Below are positions 13,344 to 19,394 of a DNA stretch of 19,394 bases, piece by piece; the stretch's first letter is position 1, and each line of letters begins with the position of its first letter. The notes under the pieces were generated by a model that made no database searches, was not told the DNA's origin, and saw nothing but the letters and a program-made list of their open reading frames with translations. The position numbers and the translations under genes are program-made. Origin of the DNA: Pyrodictiaceae archaeon (lineage in GTDB: Archaea > Thermoproteota > Thermoprotei_A > Sulfolobales > Pyrodictiaceae). Where the stretch lies: positions 1 to 19,394 of the forward strand of contig JALTZQ010000067.1 in NCBI GenBank assembly GCA_027046105.1, written 5' to 3'.

Positions 13344-14539
13344 GGCTAGTGTCAATGATCCTCGAGATAGTCCACAAAGCACTTGAGGATAGTGATCTAC
13401 AGGAGGGCGTGCGTCGCGCATCCCTAAACGCGGAGCTCAAGGTAATGGATGTACTATCCAAGTATCCTTATCTCGTAGAGCTTGCTAGGGAAGTGGCTGA
13501 GATCAAGAGGAGAGTCATCGAAAACCTAGACAAGTACATTGAGGAGGCTATGGAGGCTCTTCGCAGGGTTCATGCGAACCCGTTTCTCGCCGAGACTCCA
13601 GAGGAGGCAAGAGAGCATATAGGCCGTCTCGTAGGCAAAGGCAAGACCATAGTCATGTCTAAGAGCATGGTTGCAGAGGAGATGGGGTTACGCGAATACC
13701 TAGAGGAGCTAGGCAACGAGGTTTGGGAGACCGATCTAGGCCAACTATTAATCCAGCTAGAGCAAGGCAAACCCATGCACATTATAGCGCCAGCCATCCA
13801 TTTGACTAGGGAGAGAGCAGCTAAGCTTGTTGAGGAGAAACTAGGAGTAAAACTATCATCGACAGAACCAGAGGAGATCGTGGCCACTGTTAGGAAGTTC
13901 CTACGTGAAAAATTTACACAGGCAGAGATTGGGATAAGTGGTGCAAACGCTATAGCAGCTGATACCGGTGCCGTACTACTCGTTGAAAACGAGGGCAATA
14001 TAAGACTGGTAACCGGGCTACCCGAGAAACACATAGTCGTAGCGGGGGTAGACAAGATAGTCCCATCACTCATAGACGCCTTCAAGACTATACTGGTGCA
14101 GGCAGCCTATGCAGGCCTCTATCCGCCAACATACGTTAACATAACAGCCGGCCCTAGTAGTACAGCCGACATAGAAATACAACGTGTCTATGGAGCCCAC
14201 GGGCCAGTCGAGGTTCACGTAGTCCTAGTAGATAATGGTAGGCGTAGAGCAGCTAAACACCCCATACTACGCGAGCAACTACGCTGCGTACGCTGTGGCC
14301 GATGCCAATTCGAATGCCCAGTATGGCAGCATACAGCAAACCACTGGGGAGGAAGAGTCTATGGTGGACCCATGGGGCTAGGATGGACCTCCATCACGGA
14401 GAGCCAGGAGAAAGCAGAAGAGGCAGCACTACTATGCCTCCAATGCATGCGTTGTGACGAGGTATGCCCAATGCAAATACCCATATCAAGTATAGCCCTC
14501 TGGCTAAAGAAGCAGTACGTAACGAGGAGGCTAAGCTAG
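13340..14539 (+). CDS. lutB: LutB-like LUD-domain iron-sulfur protein
   Basis: A 399-residue protein with an LUD (DUF162) domain (about 80-300; motifs GISGANAIAADTGAVLLVEN at 198-217 and TAGPSSTADIE at 269-279) followed by two [4Fe-4S] motifs: Cys316, 319, 322, 326 (CVRCGRCQFECP) and Cys366, 369, 372, 376 (CLQCMRCDEVCP). This is the layout of LutB/LldF, which works with LutA and LutC in lactate oxidation, though it is shorter than LutB (about 470), lacking the C-terminal extension. No LutC is present. The start GTG at 13340 overlaps the CCG gene stop (GTGA); GTG 13349 and ATG 13355 are alternatives with GGTGA upstream. As the fourth gene of the operon it probably joins the GlcD flavoprotein complex. 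Confidence 0.9.
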   Translation: MRLVSMILEIVHKALEDSDLQEGVRRASLNAELKVMDVLSKYPYLVELAREVAEIKRRVIENLDKYIEEAMEALRRVHANPFLAETPEEAREHIGRLVGKGKTIVMSKSMVAEEMGLREYLEELGNEVWETDLGQLLIQLEQGKPMHIIAPAIHLTRERAAKLVEEKLGVKLSSTEPEEIVATVRKFLREKFTQAEIGISGANAIAADTGAVLLVENEGNIRLVTGLPEKHIVVAGVDKIVPSLIDAFKTILVQAAYAGLYPPTYVNITAGPSSTADIEIQRVYGAHGPVEVHVVLVDNGRRRAAKHPILREQLRCVRCGRCQFECPVWQHTANHWGGRVYGGPMGLGWTSITESQEKAEEAALLCLQCMRCDEVCPMQIPISSIALWLKKQYVTRRLS

Positions 14540-14599
14540 CGCCTGGGAGGAGTAAGCAACCAAATCCTGTCCACTTTCTCGCTGGAAACCTAGATGATG

Positions 14600-14612
14600 T
14601 AAGGTTTTTCAA
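14600..14612 (+). promoter_or_regulatory. Candidate promoter of the repeat membrane protein gene
   Basis: TAAGGTTTTTCAA, a TATA-like T-rich block about 25-30 nt before the GTG at 14635/14638, the spacing expected for a leaderless archaeal transcript. The rest of the 95-nt gap shows nothing clear. Confidence 0.35.
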
Positions 14613-14634
14613 TCACAGCTACTTCTAGTTTTAA

Positions 14635-15480
14635 GTGGTGTTCTACGGGTTGTCTCAGCCCAGAAGAGACTTAGCAGCCGGGTATCTTACAACAATAAAA
14701 AGTATCATGGATGAATCGATACGTACAGACTACATAATGCCAACGTGGTTACCCCTCTTACCGGCAATACTCTCACTAGTCATCGCCTTCATCAGTATGG
14801 CTATGTTCCTCCTCGCACCAATAGTGCAGACTATGACGGTAGAGTTTGCGGAGAAACCATCATCAGAGATGGAGATGGCTGTTAGCATGGCGGTTCTCGG
14901 CTTAATGTTGTCCTTCGTGATCTTTGCACTAGCAATTATAGCGATAATAATAGGGGTCTACGTGATGTATAAGTGGATTAAGAGGAGAAACGAGCATTTC
15001 TCGCGAAGTCACCGTCTCTACGAAAACGTAATACTATTCCTTGAAGCGATGGGTATGGGAGACCCAGAGATCCCGGCTATGAAGAACATGTTGCAGGAGA
15101 TGAGGTACCGGGAGACACAGAAAAACCCCATAGTATGGATAGTACTCACTTACCTCACTGGTGGAATAATAGGATTCTATGTCTACCACTTCCTAACCAG
15201 GGACTTCTACGAGCACGAGAGGAGAGAACAAGCAATACACGAGCATCTACGCAACCTCCTAGCAAGATACAATCTACCACTAACAACCACAGGCTACAGC
15301 GCCGTCCCCGACAGGAATACGGTAATCTACATTGTCCTATCGCTCATAACCCTAGGCATCTTCCTACTCTACTGGTACTATGTACTAGCAAAAGACCCCA
15401 ACGAACACTTTAAACAACATAGCCAAGTAGAAGCAGACCTCTACAACACCCTCTACAAACTATACACCGGAGGCGCCTAA
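14635..15480 (+). CDS. Membrane protein with three related repeats (DUF4234-like)
   Basis: A 281-residue protein with four hydrophobic spans: about 41-66, 86-112, 165-186 and 228-250. After each of the last three spans comes a Tyr-rich exit and a similar amphipathic, charged helix: YKWIKRRNEHFSRSH (112-126), YHFLTRDFYEHERREQ (184-199) and YYVLAKDPNEHFKQH (248-262). Each has an EH pair at the same place and is followed by about 15 residues with spaced Leu and Glu. Spans 3 and 4 (LTYLTGGIIGFYVYHF; LSLITLGIFLLYWYY) resemble DUF4234, a domain without known function. No signal peptide is seen. Start GTG 14635 or 14638, with an AT-rich block (AAGGTTTTTCAA) about 30 nt upstream, fits a nearly leaderless message. 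Not obviously in the lut operon: 95 nt separate them. Confidence 0.6.
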   Translation: MVFYGLSQPRRDLAAGYLTTIKSIMDESIRTDYIMPTWLPLLPAILSLVIAFISMAMFLLAPIVQTMTVEFAEKPSSEMEMAVSMAVLGLMLSFVIFALAIIAIIIGVYVMYKWIKRRNEHFSRSHRLYENVILFLEAMGMGDPEIPAMKNMLQEMRYRETQKNPIVWIVLTYLTGGIIGFYVYHFLTRDFYEHERREQAIHEHLRNLLARYNLPLTTTGYSAVPDRNTVIYIVLSLITLGIFLLYWYYVLAKDPNEHFKQHSQVEADLYNTLYKLYTGGA

Positions 15481-15522
15481 CACCAAGATAGGAGCATCAA
15501 TCACCTCATACCCTTTTCATGA

Positions 15523-15533
15523 CCCCTTAGGGG
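15523..15533. repeat. Short palindrome CCCC-TTA-GGGG
   Basis: A compact C4/G4 inverted repeat about 45 nt after the repeat membrane protein stop, preceded by a T4 run. It may help end transcription; small and uncertain. Confidence 0.25.
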
Positions 15534-15575
15534 GATCCGGTAAAGGGCGGTAGTGTTGGACACCATTTTCTTAGA

Positions 15576-15591
15576 CCCCTCCCCCTCCCCC
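15576..15591 (+). repeat. C-rich mirror tract upstream of the S9 peptidase
   Basis: CCCC-T-CCCCC-T-CCCCC, a pure pyrimidine tract with mirror symmetry, 43 nt before the peptidase start. On the other strand it has three G-runs, one short of a canonical quadruplex. Confidence 0.6.
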
Positions 15592-15633
15592 TTGATGGTC
15601 TCGGCGCGTTGATTCTCTGTAGGTGCTCTTGCT

Positions 15634-17613
15634 ATGCCTGGGAAACGTTTACTAGAACTTGAAGACCTCATCCACCTTACCCTTGTCTCGAGTCCACGTA
15701 CCGATGCCGAGGGGCGACGCGTCTTCTTCCTAGTGACGAGAATGAGTCTTGAACGTGACCGCTACGAGTCCACGATATGGGTCTACGACACTACCAATGG
15801 CCGTGCCTTCGCAGTTACCGGTGGACCAATGGATCGCTCACCAACACCCTCCCCTAGTGGTAGGCGTCTAGCCTTTTTGTCGAAGCGTAGACTAGGGGAG
15901 AAGGAGCGTGGCCAAGAGGTATGGGTACTTGATCTAGAGTCTCGTGAACCACGCTTAGCCGCTATAATGCCGCTAGGTGTTTCATGGCTAGAGTGGAGCC
16001 CAGACGAGAAGAGGCTCCTACTCGTGGCCCAAGAGGGTGTTGTGGAGGATGATGTGAAGCATATAGAGGATCTACCGGTTTGGTTTAATGATGTAGGCTT
16101 CGTCTACAGTGTTGACACCCACTTGTATATCATGGACCCCGATAGCGGGGAATACGTTCGCGTTACTGATGGCAGGGTGCAGGTACGCTCAGCCTCGTGG
16201 AGCCCGGATGGCGGGAGGATAGCGTATCTTGTATCACGGGACAGGCTTAAACCATACCTAGTAGACATCTACATATACGATGTTGCCAGGGACGAGCACT
16301 ACGTGGTCGTGGAGGGCTTTACAAGCTACCATCACGTAGTCTGGAGCCCTGACGGCAAATACTTGGCCTTTATAGGGCATCGTAGACCCCGTGGACTCAC
16401 GAGCCACAATCGTGTATGGCTAGTAAGTCTTGATGGCAATGAGGTAGAGTGTCTTACATGCAACCTAGACCGCAACACAGTAAACACTCTTAACTCTGAT
16501 GTACGTGGCCCAAGCAATACACCACCAATACAGTGGGCAGGAGATGGCTGGATCTACTTCCTCGTAACAGACCATGGCTCAACAATACTGTATCGTGTAA
16601 AACCGGGCTCAGAGCCAGAAAAGGTCTACCAGGTAGAGAAAGGCGTAATCGACGAGTTCACAGTAGCCGATAAAACCAGCCTAATAGCCTTCACAGCCAT
16701 GAAGCCCACTATGCCTAAAGAACTATACCTGCTAAGAGACGGTGAAGCAGAGAGGGTAACAAGCTTCAACGACTTCTTCCTCTCACGAGTAGAGTTAACC
16801 GAGCCCCAACACTTCACCTTCAAGGCAAGCGATGGAGAGACTATTGATGGATGGGTGTTACTCCCGCCAGAAAAAGCACGCAAAGGCGACGAGATCCCGT
16901 GGGTTCTCTACATACATGGTGGGCCCAAGACAGCCTATGGCTGGAGCTTTATAGAGGAATTCCACTACCTCGCCTCCCGCGGCCTCGCAATCGTCTACAC
17001 CAACCCCCGAGGGAGCGACGGCTATAGCGAGGAGTTCGCAGACATTCGTGGCAAGTACGGTGAAAGAGACTACATGGACCTCATGGAGGCCGTAGACGCG
17101 GCCCTAGAAAAGTACCCGATGCTCAGCAAAGCCAGGATAGGAGTAGCCGGGGGAAGCTATGGAGGCTTCATGGTCAACTGGATAATAACCCATACCAGCC
17201 GGTTCCAAGCAGCAGTAACACAACGATCCATAAGTGACTGGATAAGCATGTACGGCACCACAGATATAGGCCACTACTTCGTCGAAGACCAAATACAATG
17301 CACGCCATGGCGTAACCCAGAGAAGTGTCTAGAGAAGAGCCCAGTACGCTACGCGGCCAACGCCAAGACACCAACACTAATAATACACTCGATGGAGGAT
17401 TACCGGTGCTGGCTAGACCAAGCACTAATACTTTTCACAGCCTTACGCAAAAACAACGTTAAGACAAGACTAGTAGTCTTCCCGGGAGAAAGCCACGAGC
17501 TAAGCCGCCGAGGAAAACCCAAACACAGGCTAGAACGTCTCAAAGAAATAGCAGAATGGCTAACAAAACACCTACAAGAAGAACAGGAAAAGGCCGCCAG
17601 GAGAGGGGATTAG
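15634..17613 (+). CDS. Acylaminoacyl-peptidase-like serine peptidase (S9, prolyl oligopeptidase family)
   Basis: A 659-residue cytosolic peptidase expected to release N-acylated or N-terminal residues from small peptides. The N-terminal part (about 1-390) is a beta-propeller with repeated WSPD turns at 121-124, 189-192 and 237-240. The C-terminal alpha/beta-hydrolase part has the oxyanion-side IHGGPKTAYG (427-436), nucleophile Ser508 in GVAGGSYGGFM, Asp589 in HSMEDYRC and His621 in PGESHELSRRGKPKHR. The end of that last motif is typical of archaeal acylaminoacyl peptidases such as the A. pernix enzyme, though this protein is longer (about 580 there). No signal peptide is present. ATG 15634 has AGGTG about 8 nt upstream. 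It converges with the surface-protein gene, 52 nt away. A general peptide-degrading role fits a peptide-using archaeon. Confidence 0.93.
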   Translation: MPGKRLLELEDLIHLTLVSSPRTDAEGRRVFFLVTRMSLERDRYESTIWVYDTTNGRAFAVTGGPMDRSPTPSPSGRRLAFLSKRRLGEKERGQEVWVLDLESREPRLAAIMPLGVSWLEWSPDEKRLLLVAQEGVVEDDVKHIEDLPVWFNDVGFVYSVDTHLYIMDPDSGEYVRVTDGRVQVRSASWSPDGGRIAYLVSRDRLKPYLVDIYIYDVARDEHYVVVEGFTSYHHVVWSPDGKYLAFIGHRRPRGLTSHNRVWLVSLDGNEVECLTCNLDRNTVNTLNSDVRGPSNTPPIQWAGDGWIYFLVTDHGSTILYRVKPGSEPEKVYQVEKGVIDEFTVADKTSLIAFTAMKPTMPKELYLLRDGEAERVTSFNDFFLSRVELTEPQHFTFKASDGETIDGWVLLPPEKARKGDEIPWVLYIHGGPKTAYGWSFIEEFHYLASRGLAIVYTNPRGSDGYSEEFADIRGKYGERDYMDLMEAVDAALEKYPMLSKARIGVAGGSYGGFMVNWIITHTSRFQAAVTQRSISDWISMYGTTDIGHYFVEDQIQCTPWRNPEKCLEKSPVRYAANAKTPTLIIHSMEDYRCWLDQALILFTALRKNNVKTRLVVFPGESHELSRRGKPKHRLERLKEIAEWLTKHLQEEQEKAARRGD

Positions 17614-17630
17614 CCTCTTCCATACTTTTA

Positions 17631-17648
17631 ACCAGATTGACCAGATTG
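17631..17648. repeat. Tandem 9-bp direct repeat (ACCAGATTG x2)
   Basis: Two perfect adjacent copies (17631-17639, 17640-17648) in the 52-nt gap between convergent genes, just after a CTTTTA stretch that could end the peptidase transcript. Too short to identify. Confidence 0.5.
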
Positions 17649-17665
17649 TAAGGAATCGATGAGCC

Positions 17666-19394
17666 CTACTTGCCTGCGAGTGTTAGTTGTAGGTTGTTTT
17701 TGTTTATCGAGTAGAGTTCTCTGGTTAGTAGTCTGATGAAGAATAGTCTATCAGGGTCTTGTGCTGTGAGGATCGAGTATGCTGGTGTTGTTGGTAGTGG
17801 TGGTAGTGGTGGCTCTACCCTATACCAGTACCCTGCGGTGAAGACGTATACGTCCCCAGAGCTGTAGACGACGATGTACCAGTCTCGGGCATCATCGTAG
17901 AGTAGGCCTACTGGTATACTGTACACGGGCTGCCTATACGCTAGTAGGGAGCCACTCGTCGTGTTATAGAAGCCTATGTGTGTCTCATTGAGGCATGCAA
18001 CGACGTCTGCGGCGACGGTGCAAGCGTATAGTGGTGGGGGGATGGGGATGGTTAGGGTTCCAGTCCAGGCACCCAAGCCGATATCGTAGATGTAGAAGGT
18101 GTTGCCTGTGAAGATGTCTGGTAGGTAGAGTATAGCGTTCCTAGCTGGATCGTATACTAGGATGGAGTTAGTGGAGTTTACGGGTAAGTCGGGTAGAGCA
18201 GCCACGTCCCCAGCTGCAACGTCTACTAGGGTGAAGTTTGGCCTATTACCACCATAGACTACGTAGACGCTACTCGCCTGCGACGCTAGCGCGCAGCCCT
18301 GGGCAAGCACGAGGGGTAACCCGATGTACCCTTCCTGGCCCGATAAGTACCTGTAGATGTATAGGGTGTTCGTGCCAGCTGTTGCCACGACGAGCGTTGG
18401 AGCACCATAGACCCCCTCAACTATTTCGAGGAAGTCAGTATCCTGCTCGAATGGTGCCGCTGAGTCACTGACCAGGATAGACTCTATCCTTACATGTATC
18501 TGGCCTCCACTAGCATAGTCAACTGCGCCCACTGTAATCCTTACTGTATCGGCTATTGTTTGCACGTTACTCGCGCTATAGACTAGGCTCCAAGAGCTAG
18601 TAGCATAGTTCCATAGGTAGACGTTGAATGAGCTAATAGTAGCGTTGTGTGTCACGTTAAAGGTGATGTCTAGTGAGGCGACATTGGTGGAGACTACGTT
18701 TGAGACAGTGAAGGTCACATCGACTTCATAGGTATTCCAGTAGGTGACGTTAAGGAATAGCCAGTCGATATAGGCACGGAACCCCTCATTCCATGTAACA
18801 TTCCTCTCAAGCCGGACTAGTACCCTCCACTCACCAGTAGCTGGGTCACGGAACCTCTCCAACACGTACTGTGTCTCATCAATGGACTCACTGTATAGTG
18901 TATCAGTAGAGCCGGGGGCTAAGCTGATGTACCCGGGGGCCGTGGTACGATAAGCGTTGGAGACATAGTCGTATAGTGCTGCATAGCCCGACACATTAGC
19001 TATATCGACGCGTATGTCGAGGCCCCAGTCTAGCCGTAGCCAGTCAGCAGCAGTATTACTAGTACCAGAAAGCACCATCTCCGTAGCATAGGTTCGAGCC
19101 CACGTATTCTGGGCTTCAATACCAGAAGAACCATCGTTAAAGTAGACGTAGACGTCGAAGGTACCACTAGTCCATGATGGCGTTGTTCCATCACACCACG
19201 TGATAAACCAGAAGCGTCTTAGGGTACCGGATTGTAGTGCTATATTTATGACATAGGTTACTTTTAGATAGACGTCGTTGGGGCCTGGTGTGTAGCCGTT
19301 GAACGTGTCGCTGCTAAAGTATGTTCCTAGTGCATCTCCTATAGCTGTTTGTGCGAGGAAGGATGCTATTTGGGTCTCAGAGCCATCGGAACGT
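17666..19394 (-). CDS. Large surface-type beta-rich protein, partial (N-terminus beyond the window)
   Basis: The frame is open from the TAG at 17666 to the right edge, 575 residues with no stop; the ATG at 19078 is internal, since the 105 codons beyond it have the same Thr/Ser/Tyr-rich composition. I do not recognise the family. The first 300 or so visible residues look like beta-sandwich modules (for example YEVDVTFTVSNVV, then FNVTHNATISSFNVYLWNY). The remainder resembles irregular propeller blades (NTLYIYRYLSG, NTFYIYDIGLGAW, THIGFYNTTSG, SSGDVYVFTAGYW). At least nine N-x-S/T sequons (NVS, NVT, NVT, NVT, NAT, NFT, NST, NET, NTT) and few Lys or Cys suggest an exported glycoprotein. No C-terminal membrane anchor is present; any anchor or signal must be upstream. 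It could be an adhesin, S-layer-associated or pilus-associated protein. Confidence 0.65.
   Translation of the reverse strand, partial: RSDGSETQIASFLAQTAIGDALGTYFSSDTFNGYTPGPNDVYLKVTYVINIALQSGTLRRFWFITWCDGTTPSWTSGTFDVYVYFNDGSSGIEAQNTWARTYATEMVLSGTSNTAADWLRLDWGLDIRVDIANVSGYAALYDYVSNAYRTTAPGYISLAPGSTDTLYSESIDETQYVLERFRDPATGEWRVLVRLERNVTWNEGFRAYIDWLFLNVTYWNTYEVDVTFTVSNVVSTNVASLDITFNVTHNATISSFNVYLWNYATSSWSLVYSASNVQTIADTVRITVGAVDYASGGQIHVRIESILVSDSAAPFEQDTDFLEIVEGVYGAPTLVVATAGTNTLYIYRYLSGQEGYIGLPLVLAQGCALASQASSVYVVYGGNRPNFTLVDVAAGDVAALPDLPVNSTNSILVYDPARNAILYLPDIFTGNTFYIYDIGLGAWTGTLTIPIPPPLYACTVAADVVACLNETHIGFYNTTSGSLLAYRQPVYSIPVGLLYDDARDWYIVVYSSGDVYVFTAGYWYRVEPPLPPLPTTPAYSILTAQDPDRLFFIRLLTRELYSINKNNLQLTLAGK

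Noticed and set aside
13570..14085. Open 171-codon frame on the minus strand opposite the LutB-like gene
   Set aside because: Ser/Ile-rich shadow of a well-supported gene; the plus-strand frame has recognisable LUD and Fe-S motifs.
14590..14625. C/D-box guide RNA suggested by GATGATGT
   Set aside because: The C box is imperfect and there is no CTGA D box or internal C'/D' pair at a suitable distance.
15576..15591. G-quadruplex on the minus strand
   Set aside because: Only three G-runs (5, 5, 4) are present; a canonical quadruplex needs four. Kept only as a mirror pyrimidine tract.
19091..19100. GGTTCGAGCC, also T-arm-like
   Set aside because: It lies inside an open coding frame, and no cloverleaf can be built from the flanks. 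The similar GGCTCGAACC at about 1731 within sufS fails for the same reason.

Overview
The window looks like a piece of a hyperthermophilic crenarchaeal chromosome, most plausibly Desulfurococcales and perhaps Pyrodictiaceae. Evidence: moderate GC with heavy ATA, AGG and CTA codon use, frequent GTG and TTG starts, GGTG/GGGGG-type Shine-Dalgarno sites, archaeal TATA-like boxes, and an O-phosphoserine sulfhydrylase closely resembling my memory of the Aeropyrum pernix enzyme. The family assignment is inference; no rRNA or other marker is present. I see no tRNA, CRISPR array, insertion sequence or prophage. No gap between genes exceeds 300 bases.

Left part (1-4761). The tail of a winged-helix regulator (+) meets a minus-strand run that, in transcription order, reads: small membrane protein, SerK-type free serine kinase, O-phosphoserine sulfhydrylase, SufS-type cysteine desulfurase, a Cys-containing HTH regulator and a hemerythrin-like protein. 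The three enzymes form a pathway: serine to O-phosphoserine, to cysteine, to persulfide sulfur for Fe-S clusters.

Middle part (4761-8820). A SagB-type nitroreductase with a twin-arginine-like leader (+) faces an Nramp-like transporter lacking the usual metal motif (-). Upstream of that lies a divergent M1-like (HExxH...E) metallopeptidase candidate (-), divergently oriented to dihydroxyacid dehydratase.

Right part (8818-19394). ilvD is followed by a compact four-gene operon: a GlcD-type flavoprotein, a small two-cluster ferredoxin, a CCG-domain protein and a LutB-like LUD/Fe-S protein. It reads as a hybrid 2-hydroxyacid (lactate or glycolate) oxidising complex in which GlcF is split in two. 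Then come a membrane protein built of three related repeats, an acylaminoacyl-peptidase-like S9 peptidase, and on the opposite strand a large surface-type protein that runs off the right edge.

The most interesting parts are the serine-to-sulfur operon with its candidate Cys-bearing regulator, the hybrid Glc/Lut operon, the divergent metallopeptidase and the triple-repeat membrane protein.
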